Shown: positions 8,291-15,088 of the stretch, piece by piece | Numbering within the stretch: position 1 is the stretch's first letter | How the letters are laid out: each line of letters starts with the position of its first letter | Source: CAIVAT01 sp037128705 | GTDB taxonomy: Bacteria; Bacteroidota; Bacteroidia; Bacteroidales; FEN-979 | Direction: 5' to 3' | Length of the DNA stretch: 23,546 nt | NCBI GenBank assembly: GCA_037128705.1 | Contig: JBAXVX010000039.1 | Coordinates: 1 to 23,546 of the forward strand | Program-made: the position numbers and the translations under genes | The notes under the pieces: generated by a model | The model's database searches: none | Told to the model about the DNA's origin: nothing | What the model saw: the letters and a program-made list of their open reading frames with translations, nothing else

Positions 8291-9068
8291 GTAACGCTTT
8301 GTATTTGATAATGTTATTACTGATACTGTCATAAAGTTCAAGGTACCCGGGATGCGTGGATAATAAGGCCCGGTGGTTATCAAGTACGGCCCTGTCGCCC
8401 CGAAGTGCCGGGCCTGTCTGGTACTGAAACAGATGGTTCTTCCTGACATTCTGAACAGTCTGGCTGATCAGGGGTTTCAGCAGATCAAAAGGAATTTTAT
8501 GCTCCTCCAGCAACTCCTCTGCAATGACATACATGAAATTGGTGAAATTGGAGGCAAACACAGCAGAAAGATGAATCATCTTCCGGTGGTCGCTGTCAAT
8601 TACCCGGACATCCTCTGACAGACTGTGCGCTATTTCCGACAGCAATTCCAATCCTTTGGCTGAATTTGCCTCAAGGCATACCGGAACCTTTTTAAAATTA
8701 ATCCGACGCCGGGGTGAAAAAGTTTGCAGGGGATAAAAAACGCCAACGTTATCTGAGACCGCCGAAAGGACTTTCATATCCATTGTTCCGGAGGTATGAA
8801 CCACCAACTGGTGCCGAAACGGAAGAGATAAAGCAACCTCGCTGATTGCAGCATCGGCAACAACCAGCATATACAGATCAGCATGCCGGGTGATGTTCCG
8901 CGGATCGGCAATGAATTCAGCACCAACCTTTCTGGCCAGATGCATTCCCTTCTCGCGGGTACGGTTACAAACCTCAACCACCCTGAAACCATGCCTGTGC
9001 AATGCAAGACCCAGATGGGCAGCCAGGTTCCCCGCTCCGATCAGAACCACATCCTGTATTTTCTTCAT
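8277..9068 (-). CDS. Rossmann-like and DUF2520 domain protein
   Basis: A 263-aa protein with an N-terminal NAD(P)-binding Rossmann fold (VVLIGAGNLAAHLG, glycine-rich loop at 11-16) and a helical C-terminal DUF2520 domain (about 125-263; LSAVFASNFTNFMYVIAEELL, PLISQTVQNV, TGPALRGD). The overall plan resembles 6-phosphogluconate, pyrroline-5-carboxylate or ketopantoate reductases, so an NAD(P)H-dependent reductase is plausible; no substrate is known to me. The start was set at the ATG at 9068, 11 codons inside the longest reading frame, because the Rossmann motif starts at once there. It is the first gene of the leftward run and overlaps the KdsC-like gene by 14 nt, an order I recall as common in Bacteroidota. 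Confidence 0.9.
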   Translation of the reverse strand: MKKIQDVVLIGAGNLAAHLGLALHRHGFRVVEVCNRTREKGMHLARKVGAEFIADPRNITRHADLYMLVVADAAISEVALSLPFRHQLVVHTSGTMDMKVLSAVSDNVGVFYPLQTFSPRRRINFKKVPVCLEANSAKGLELLSEIAHSLSEDVRVIDSDHRKMIHLSAVFASNFTNFMYVIAEELLEEHKIPFDLLKPLISQTVQNVRKNHLFQYQTGPALRGDRAVLDNHRALLSTHPGYLELYDSISNNIIKYKALHGKL

Positions 9069-9098
9069 TGCCACAATCTGAATATTTCGCCAAAAATA

Positions 9099-9106
9099 CA
9101 AAGATA
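9099..9106 (-). promoter_or_regulatory. Candidate -7 box for the leftward DUF2520-to-comEC operon
   Basis: The minus strand reads TATCTTTG here, a perfect match to the Bacteroidota -7 consensus TAnnTTTG, 30 nt upstream of the ATG at 9068. No convincing TTG is seen at the -33 spacing, so the match is only half of a full promoter. Transcription from here would give a leader of roughly 20-25 nt. A near copy on the opposite strand (9124-9131) could serve the divergent thioredoxin gene. Confidence 0.4.
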
Positions 9107-9164
9107 TGGTGTTAACTTCGCACTATCTTTCGCATTTATACCGTTAATCATCAAAAGTAATCAT

Positions 9165-10352
9165 ATGAAAAAAAACCTTGGCATCCTTTCCCTGCTGATT
9201 TTATTTACCAGCGTCGATGGTTTTAATCAAAACCGATCAATTCAATTCATTGACAAACCCTGGGCGGAAATATTGACCATAGCTAAACACGAGAAAAAGC
9301 TTATTTTCCTTGACGCTTTTACCTCCTGGTGCGGTCCCTGTAAATGGATGGCCGCGAAGATATTTACCAACGACACCATTGCCGATTACTACAATTCGAC
9401 ATTTATATGCGCACATTTCGATATGGAAAAAGGTGAGGGACCGAACCTGGCGAAATTATACAATGTGAGGGCCTATCCTACCCTTTTATTTGTCAGCGCG
9501 AACGGCGACATGATTCATCAACGCGTTGGCGCACCTCAAAAAGTTCAGGATTATATTCAAATGGGAATGGTCGCCATGATTCCCGGTGATGGATTTGCTT
9601 CCTGTGAAAAAGAATACCTGGATGGAAACCGTGCTCCGGCATTCATCCTGAAGTACCTTGACCGGCTCCAGGGAGCTTATCTGCCCATCAATGAACCTAT
9701 GAATCAGTATTTTGCTTTACTAAAGGAGGCGGATATGTATAGCCAGGCGAACTGGGAAATATTATACAAGTATGTTAATGACCTGGATTCGAAGGAATTC
9801 AAATTCCTGCTGAGTCATCATAAGGTTTATGAGAAAATGTATACGAGGGATTCCGTTTTTGGGAAAGTCGTCGGGGTCTATACACAGGCGCTAATTACCT
9901 TGTCCCGAAACAGGTCATTCAACGACACCAACCTTAACCAGATTAAGCAAAAGATAAAGGACACCGGTTATACTGACGCGGACAAGGTTTTTTTCCAGGG
10001 TGAGCTGAATATGTATCAAATGAAATCAGAGACGGAAAAGTACCTGAATCTTGCCATGAAGGAGGTGGACCAGAACTATTCTGACGACTATGCCATGCTG
10101 AACCGGATGGCAGTGAATTTTTTCAAAATGGCAACCGAAAAAACGCAGATTGAAAAGGCAGCAGGGTGGGCAAAAAAATCGATTGCCTTAAAAAGCACGA
10201 CCGAAAACAACGACACCTATGCCAAACTGATGTTCAAGTTAGGCAAGAAAGCAGACGCCATCAAATTTGAAAAGAAAGCCATTGAAATGGCTAAAAAAGA
10301 TAACGCTGACACCAGTAAAATGGAAGAAACGCTAAGAAAATTCCAGAAATAA
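9165..10352 (+). CDS. Exported thioredoxin-fold protein with long helical C-terminal region
   Basis: A 395-aa protein with a predicted signal peptide (about residues 1-21), so probably periplasmic. A thioredoxin domain covers about 27-140, with redox motif WCGPC at 55-59 and the cis-proline loop RAYPTLLF. This suggests thiol-disulfide exchange, most likely reduction or isomerisation of envelope proteins. The remaining 250 residues are predicted helical and Lys/Met-rich, with a TPR-like look near the end (AAGWAKKSIALKS...GKKADAIKFEKKAIEMAKK). The start ATG at 9165 was preferred over an in-frame ATG at 8883 because the signal peptide begins there and the extension would run inside the opposite-strand gene. 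It is the only rightward gene; its partners are unknown. Confidence 0.9.
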   Translation: MKKNLGILSLLILFTSVDGFNQNRSIQFIDKPWAEILTIAKHEKKLIFLDAFTSWCGPCKWMAAKIFTNDTIADYYNSTFICAHFDMEKGEGPNLAKLYNVRAYPTLLFVSANGDMIHQRVGAPQKVQDYIQMGMVAMIPGDGFASCEKEYLDGNRAPAFILKYLDRLQGAYLPINEPMNQYFALLKEADMYSQANWEILYKYVNDLDSKEFKFLLSHHKVYEKMYTRDSVFGKVVGVYTQALITLSRNRSFNDTNLNQIKQKIKDTGYTDADKVFFQGELNMYQMKSETEKYLNLAMKEVDQNYSDDYAMLNRMAVNFFKMATEKTQIEKAAGWAKKSIALKSTTENNDTYAKLMFKLGKKADAIKFEKKAIEMAKKDNADTSKMEETLRKFQK

Positions 10353-10367
10353 TATCTCATGAACCAT

Positions 10368-10403
10368 ATTTCGTCACGCGTCACGTGTCACGTGTCACGA
10401 AAT
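10368..10403. repeat. Four tandem 7-bp repeats inside an imperfect palindrome; possible bidirectional terminator
   Basis: Positions 10372-10399 are four units, CGTCACG twice then TGTCACG twice. They are bordered by ATTTCGT (10368-10374) and its exact complement ACGAAAT (10397-10403). The whole 36 nt can fold into a hairpin with a 7-bp outer stem and further pairs inward, broken by C-C mismatches and G-U pairs. It fills most of the 50-nt gap between convergent genes and its last base is the first plus-strand base of the DUF3467 stop codon. The short A and T tracts at the ends would help termination in both directions. Repeat structure is seen directly; function is inferred. Confidence 0.8.
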
Positions 10404-10714
10404 TATGCCTGCGCCGTTGGTAAAGGAAAGTTATAAGGGATCTCCCCTTCCGAATCCCTGATCTCCCCGTGCATGGCTTCATATTTAGCCACATTTTCCT
10501 TCAGCGCTTTGTAAAGCCGTTTTGCATGCTGCGGGGTAAGAATGATCCTCGACTTCACCTTCGCTTTCGGAACGCCAGGCATCATCTTTACAAAATCAAT
10601 GATGAATTCAGCCGGAGAATGGGTTATGATGGCGAGATTGGAATAAATGCCCTCACCTACTTCATCAGAGATCTCAATGTTAATCTGATTCAGCGGATTC
10701 TTTTTTTCCTGCAT
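10403..10714 (-). CDS. DUF3467 domain small protein downstream of rpoC
   Basis: A 103-aa soluble protein that matches the DUF3467 family: SDEVGEGIYSNLAIITHSPAEFIIDFVKMMPG (about 16-47), followed by KVKSRIILTPQHAKRLYKALKENVAKYE (about 53-80) and a disordered tail. It starts 10 nt after the rpoC stop, so it almost certainly shares the rpoB-rpoC transcript. The family is known to me as a short conserved protein often found next to rpoC in Bacteroidota, with no established role. The operon position hints at RNA polymerase or translation, but nothing in the sequence identifies an activity. It ends in the tandem-repeat hairpin. Confidence 0.88.
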   Translation of the reverse strand: MQEKKNPLNQINIEISDEVGEGIYSNLAIITHSPAEFIIDFVKMMPGVPKAKVKSRIILTPQHAKRLYKALKENVAKYEAMHGEIRDSEGEIPYNFPLPTAQA

Positions 10715-10724
10715 AGCTTAAGAT

Positions 10725-13700
10725 TTAATCTTCCTCTTTCGAAGCAAGAAGGATTTCGTATTCTTCTTTACTGCCAACGATGATATTTTCGTACTCGCGC
10801 AACCCGGTTCCTGCCGGAATAAGGTGACCAACGATCACATTTTCCTTGAGACCAAGCAGATCATCCTGGCGCGCATTGATGGCAGCCTGGGTAAGCACTT
10901 TCGTTGTCTCCTGGAAAGAGGCTGCAGAAATCCAGCTCTTTGTTTGAAGTGAGGCACGGGTTATACCCTGAAGAATCTGGAAAGCCGTGGCTGGTTTTGC
11001 ATCGCGTGCTTCAACCAGTTTTTTATCTTTCCGTTTCAGCATGGAGATTTCATCACGCAGCTTACGTGCACTGATGATCTGTCCGGCTTTGAAGGTTGGG
11101 GAGTCACCCGGGTCTTCAACAACTTTTTTGCCGTAGATCCAGTCATTTTCCTCCTGGAAGTCGATCTTGTTGATCAACTCTCCTTCAAGGAACCTTGAAT
11201 CACCCGGATCTTCAACTTCGACTTTACGCATCATCTGGCGGACAATGGTCTCGAAATGTTTGTCATTGATTTTAACCCCCTGTAAACGGTAAACCTCCTG
11301 GATTTCATTCACGATATACTCCTGGACCTTCATAGGTCCCTTGATGGCCAGAATGTCGCTCGGGGTGAGTGCTCCGTCGGAAAGGGCGGTACCAGCACGA
11401 ACATAATCATTTTCCTGTGCCAGGATCTGTTTTGAAGTGGGAACGAGGTAACGTTTTTCTTCACCTGTTTTTGAGGTGATGATGACTTCGCGGTTTCCTC
11501 TTTTCAGTTTCTTTGCAAAGGACACCACACCGTCAATTTCAGATACCACAGCAGGATCGGACGGGTTACGTGCTTCAAACAATTCGGTAACGCGGGGTAA
11601 CCCTCCCGTGATGTCACCGGCTTTGCCGATGGCACGCGGAATCTTTACCAGGATTTCACCGGCTTTGATCTTGGCTCCATCCTCGGTATTGATGTGGGCT
11701 CCAACCGGGATATCGTAAATCTTGATGATATCGCCTGTGGAAGATAAAATATTGATAGCCGGGTTCTTTGCTTTCTGGCGTGACTCAATAACGACCTTCT
11801 CGTGATAACCGGTCTGTTCGTCCGATTCAACGCGGAAAGTTACATTTTCAATGATGCTTTCAAAGTTCACCTTTCCGGGAACTTCCGAAAGGATTACGGC
11901 ATTGTACGGATCCCAGTCACTGATCAGCTGGCCCTTCTTGATGGGATCCCCATTGTTGAAATAGAGACGGGCACCATAGGGTATGTGGGCAGAGGTCAGG
12001 GCGATGCGTGTGTTTTTATCAACAATCCTCATGTCGGCCGAACGACCGATGACGATCTCGTAGGTCTCTCCGGCATCACTGGTATATTCAACCGATCTGA
12101 GTTCATCAATTTCAAGGATGCCGTCATATTTGGCATCAATACGCGAAGCGCTGGCGATGTTCACACCAGCCACACCACCAACGTGGAATGTACGCAAGGT
12201 CAGCTGGGTTCCAGGCTCCCCGATACTCTGGGCGGCGATAACACCAACGGCTTCTCCCCGCTGCACCATGCTACCGGTAGCCAGATTACGGCCATAGCAC
12301 TTTGCACAAACGCCCTTCTTCGATTCGCAGGTCAGCACGGAGCGGATCTCTACGCCTTCGAGCGGCGAACTGTCAATAGTGTGCGCAATTTCTTCGGTGA
12401 TCTCACTCCCGGCAGTAATGATCAGGTCGCCTGTCTGGGGATGATGAATATCATGAAGCGAAACACGGCCAAGAATCCTGTCATATAAAGATTCTACAAC
12501 CTCTTCCGCTTTCTTTAAAGCAGTGATGGTCAATCCGCGCAATGTTCCGCAGTCTTCCTCTGAAATGATCACATCCTGTGAAACGTCAACCAAACGACGG
12601 GTAAGGTATCCTGCATCGGCAGTCTTCAAAGCGGTATCGGCCAAACCCTTACGGGCACCGTGCGTTGAAATGAAGTACTCGAGTACCGACAGACCCTCCT
12701 TGAAGTTGGAAAGAATCGGGTTTTCGATGATCTCACCTCCACCTGCACCGGACTTCTGCGGTTTCGCCATCAAACCACGCATACCAGACAACTGGCGGAT
12801 CTGCTCTTTGGAACCACGGGCACCTGAATCAAGCATCATGTAAACCGGGTTGAATCCCTGTTTGTCATTGATCAGCTGGTTCATCAGTGAAACCGTAAGC
12901 TGTGAATTTGCATGGGTCCAGATGTCGATGATCTGATTGTAACGTTCATTGTTGGTGATGAAACCCATGTTGTAGTTGTTCACTACCTCTTCCACTTCAA
13001 GCCTTGCATCGGCAACAAGTGATTCCTTGATCGCCGGAACAATAACGTCATCCAGGTTAAAGGATAAACCTCCCTGGAAAGCCATCTTGAATCCAAGATC
13101 CTTAATGTCATCAAGAAATTTGGCGGTCTTGGCAGTACCGGTCTTTTTCAGGATCATGCCGATGATATCCCGTAATGATTTCTTCGTCAGAAGCTGGTTG
13201 ATATAACCATACTCCACGGGAACCACCTGGTTGAAAATTACACGTCCAACGGTTGTCTCGATAATCCGGGTTACCAGTTCGTCTCCTTCAAAGAAGGTAT
13301 GACGCACTTTAATAATGGCATGCAGATCAACACTTTTCTCGTTATATGCGATAATCACCTCTTCTGGAGAATAAAAAGTCATGCCTTCTCCCTTTACCTT
13401 GAGCGTGGGGTCGCTTTTGCGTGCCTTGGTCATGTAATACAATCCAAGAACCATGTCCTGTGAAGGAACAGTTACAGGGGCGCCGTTGGCAGGGTTGAGA
13501 ATGTTGTGGGAAGCAAGCATCAGCAGTTGCGCTTCGAGGATGGCCGCATTTCCCAGCGGAACGTGCACAGCCATCTGGTCTCCGTCGAAGTCGGCATTGA
13601 AAGCCGTACATACGAGCGGGTGGAGCTGGATTGCTTTTCCTTCGATCAGTTTAGGCTGGAAGGCCTGGATCCCGAGTCGGTGAAGCGTTGGTGCACGGTT

Positions 13701-15011
13701 AAGCAGTACCGGGTGTCCCTTCAGGATGTTTTCAAGGATATCCCAAACGACAGGGTCTTTCCGGTCGACAATTTTCTTGGCTGATTTAACGGTTTTTACA
13801 ATACCGCGTTCCAGCATTTTCCTGATAATGAAAGGCTTGTATAATTCAGAAGCCATCTCTTTGGGTAACCCGCATTCACTCAGTTTGAGTTCCGGGCCAA
13901 CCACGATGACCGAACGGCCTGAATAGTCAACACGTTTACCTAACAGGTTCTGGCGGAAACGTCCTTGTTTCCCCTTTAAACTGTCGGACAGTGATTTCAG
14001 TGCACGATTCGATTCGGTTTTTACAGCGCTTGCCTTGCGGGAGTTGTCGAACAACGAATCGACCGCTTCCTGGAGCATACGCTTCTCATTGCGGAGGATT
14101 ACATCAGGCGCCTTTATTTCAATCAGTCGCTTCAGGCGGTTATTGCGGATGATCACCCTGCGGTAAAGATCATTCAGGTCGGAGGTGGCAAAACGACCGC
14201 CGTCCAGTGGCACCAAGGGCCGTAATTCAGGCGGGATCACGGGAACAACCTTTACGATCATCCATTCCGGACGGTTTTCAAGGCGTTTCTGGCCATCACG
14301 GAACGATTCGAAGACCTGAAGGCGTTTCAGTGCCTCCGCCTTGCGCTGTTGTGATGTTTCAGTATTTGCTTTGTACCGGAGGTCGTAGGATTCCTTGTCA
14401 AGATCAATCCGTGCAAGCAATTCACTCAAAGCCTCCGCCCCCATTTTGGCGACAAACTTATTGGGATCACTGTCGTCGAGGTATTGATTTTCCTGGGGAA
14501 GTTTTTCCATGATATCGAAATACTCCTCCTCAGAAAGAAAATCCAGGTAGTTCAATCCATCAACCTGTTTTACTCCCGGGTTGATGACAACATATTTTTC
14601 GTAGTAAATGATCGACTCAAGCTTCTTGGTAGGCAACCCAAGCAAAGATCCTATTTTATTGGGCAGTGACCTGAAGAACCAGATATGCGCCACAGGAACG
14701 ACCAGTTGGATATGGCCCATGCGCTCTCTTCTTACCTTCTTTTCAGTTACCTCAACACCGCAACGGTCGCAGACGATCCCTTTGTAACGGATCCGTTTGT
14801 ACTTACCGCAATGGCATTCCCAGTCTTTAACAGGACCAAAAATGCGTTCGCAGAACAGCCCATCACGTTCAGGTTTGTAGGTCCTGTAATTGATGGTTTC
14901 AGGCTTTAATACTTCACCACTCGACATTTCGAGAATCTTTTCCGGCGAAGCAAGGCTGATGGTAATTTTTGAAAAGCTGCTGTTTACCTGACCGTCTTTT
15001 CTGTAAGCCAT
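10725..15011 (-). CDS. rpoC: DNA-directed RNA polymerase subunit beta'
   Basis: The largest subunit of RNA polymerase, 1428 aa, complete. The N-terminal zinc ribbon is CHCGKYKRIRYKGIVCDRC with Cys at 66, 68, 81 and 84. The catalytic loop NADFDGDQM at 472-480 supplies the three Mg2+-binding Asp (D474, D476, D478). The second zinc site is formed by EEDCGTLRG and CESKKGVCAKCYGRN. The bridge-helix/trigger-loop region includes GARGSKEQIRQLSGMRGLMAKP and GEAVGVIAAQSIGEPGTQLTLRTFHVGG. It follows rpoB by 77 nt and precedes the DUF3467 gene by 10 nt. No disruption or missing catalytic residue was noticed. Confidence 0.99.
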   Translation of the reverse strand: MAYRKDGQVNSSFSKITISLASPEKILEMSSGEVLKPETINYRTYKPERDGLFCERIFGPVKDWECHCGKYKRIRYKGIVCDRCGVEVTEKKVRRERMGHIQLVVPVAHIWFFRSLPNKIGSLLGLPTKKLESIIYYEKYVVINPGVKQVDGLNYLDFLSEEEYFDIMEKLPQENQYLDDSDPNKFVAKMGAEALSELLARIDLDKESYDLRYKANTETSQQRKAEALKRLQVFESFRDGQKRLENRPEWMIVKVVPVIPPELRPLVPLDGGRFATSDLNDLYRRVIIRNNRLKRLIEIKAPDVILRNEKRMLQEAVDSLFDNSRKASAVKTESNRALKSLSDSLKGKQGRFRQNLLGKRVDYSGRSVIVVGPELKLSECGLPKEMASELYKPFIIRKMLERGIVKTVKSAKKIVDRKDPVVWDILENILKGHPVLLNRAPTLHRLGIQAFQPKLIEGKAIQLHPLVCTAFNADFDGDQMAVHVPLGNAAILEAQLLMLASHNILNPANGAPVTVPSQDMVLGLYYMTKARKSDPTLKVKGEGMTFYSPEEVIIAYNEKSVDLHAIIKVRHTFFEGDELVTRIIETTVGRVIFNQVVPVEYGYINQLLTKKSLRDIIGMILKKTGTAKTAKFLDDIKDLGFKMAFQGGLSFNLDDVIVPAIKESLVADARLEVEEVVNNYNMGFITNNERYNQIIDIWTHANSQLTVSLMNQLINDKQGFNPVYMMLDSGARGSKEQIRQLSGMRGLMAKPQKSGAGGGEIIENPILSNFKEGLSVLEYFISTHGARKGLADTALKTADAGYLTRRLVDVSQDVIISEEDCGTLRGLTITALKKAEEVVESLYDRILGRVSLHDIHHPQTGDLIITAGSEITEEIAHTIDSSPLEGVEIRSVLTCESKKGVCAKCYGRNLATGSMVQRGEAVGVIAAQSIGEPGTQLTLRTFHVGGVAGVNIASASRIDAKYDGILEIDELRSVEYTSDAGETYEIVIGRSADMRIVDKNTRIALTSAHIPYGARLYFNNGDPIKKGQLISDWDPYNAVILSEVPGKVNFESIIENVTFRVESDEQTGYHEKVVIESRQKAKNPAINILSSTGDIIKIYDIPVGAHINTEDGAKIKAGEILVKIPRAIGKAGDITGGLPRVTELFEARNPSDPAVVSEIDGVVSFAKKLKRGNREVIITSKTGEEKRYLVPTSKQILAQENDYVRAGTALSDGALTPSDILAIKGPMKVQEYIVNEIQEVYRLQGVKINDKHFETIVRQMMRKVEVEDPGDSRFLEGELINKIDFQEENDWIYGKKVVEDPGDSPTFKAGQIISARKLRDEISMLKRKDKKLVEARDAKPATAFQILQGITRASLQTKSWISAASFQETTKVLTQAAINARQDDLLGLKENVIVGHLIPAGTGLREYENIIVGSKEEYEILLASKEED

Positions 15012-15067
15012 ATTGTTATATATTTCGATTGAAAAACCAAAAACAGAGAAAATCTTATACTTTCAAA

Positions 15068-15081
15068 GGCGAATGTTCGCC
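15068..15081 (-). other. Small hairpin in the rpoB-rpoC spacer
   Basis: On the minus strand GGCGA-ACAT-TCGCC forms a 5-bp GC-rich stem with a 4-nt loop (6 bp if the loop closes to CA), only 7 nt past the rpoB stop codon. It is followed by TTTGAAAG, not a long U-tract, so it does not look like a terminator. It may protect or mark the transcript end of rpoB. Weak, could be chance. Confidence 0.3.
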
Positions 15082-15088
15082 AGGGTCG

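Noticed and set aside
8291..8449. 53-codon N-terminal extension of the KdsC-like phosphatase
   Set aside because: It lies inside the DUF2520 coding sequence in another frame, and KdsC-type proteins begin just before the DxDGVLTDG motif.
9069..9101. 11-codon extension of the DUF2520 protein
   Set aside because: The Rossmann motif begins directly after the ATG at 9068, and the extension would overlap the likely -7 box.
8883..9164. In-frame 94-codon N-terminal extension of the thioredoxin gene
   Set aside because: It runs antisense through the DUF2520 gene and lacks homology, whereas a clear signal peptide starts at the ATG at 9165.
11802..12488. 228-codon plus-strand open frame opposite rpoC
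   Set aside because: Long antisense frames are expected over a highly conserved, GC-biased gene; no start context, domain or promoter supports it. The same holds for the other plus-strand frames over rpoC, rpoB, tuf, lpxB and the TPR genes.
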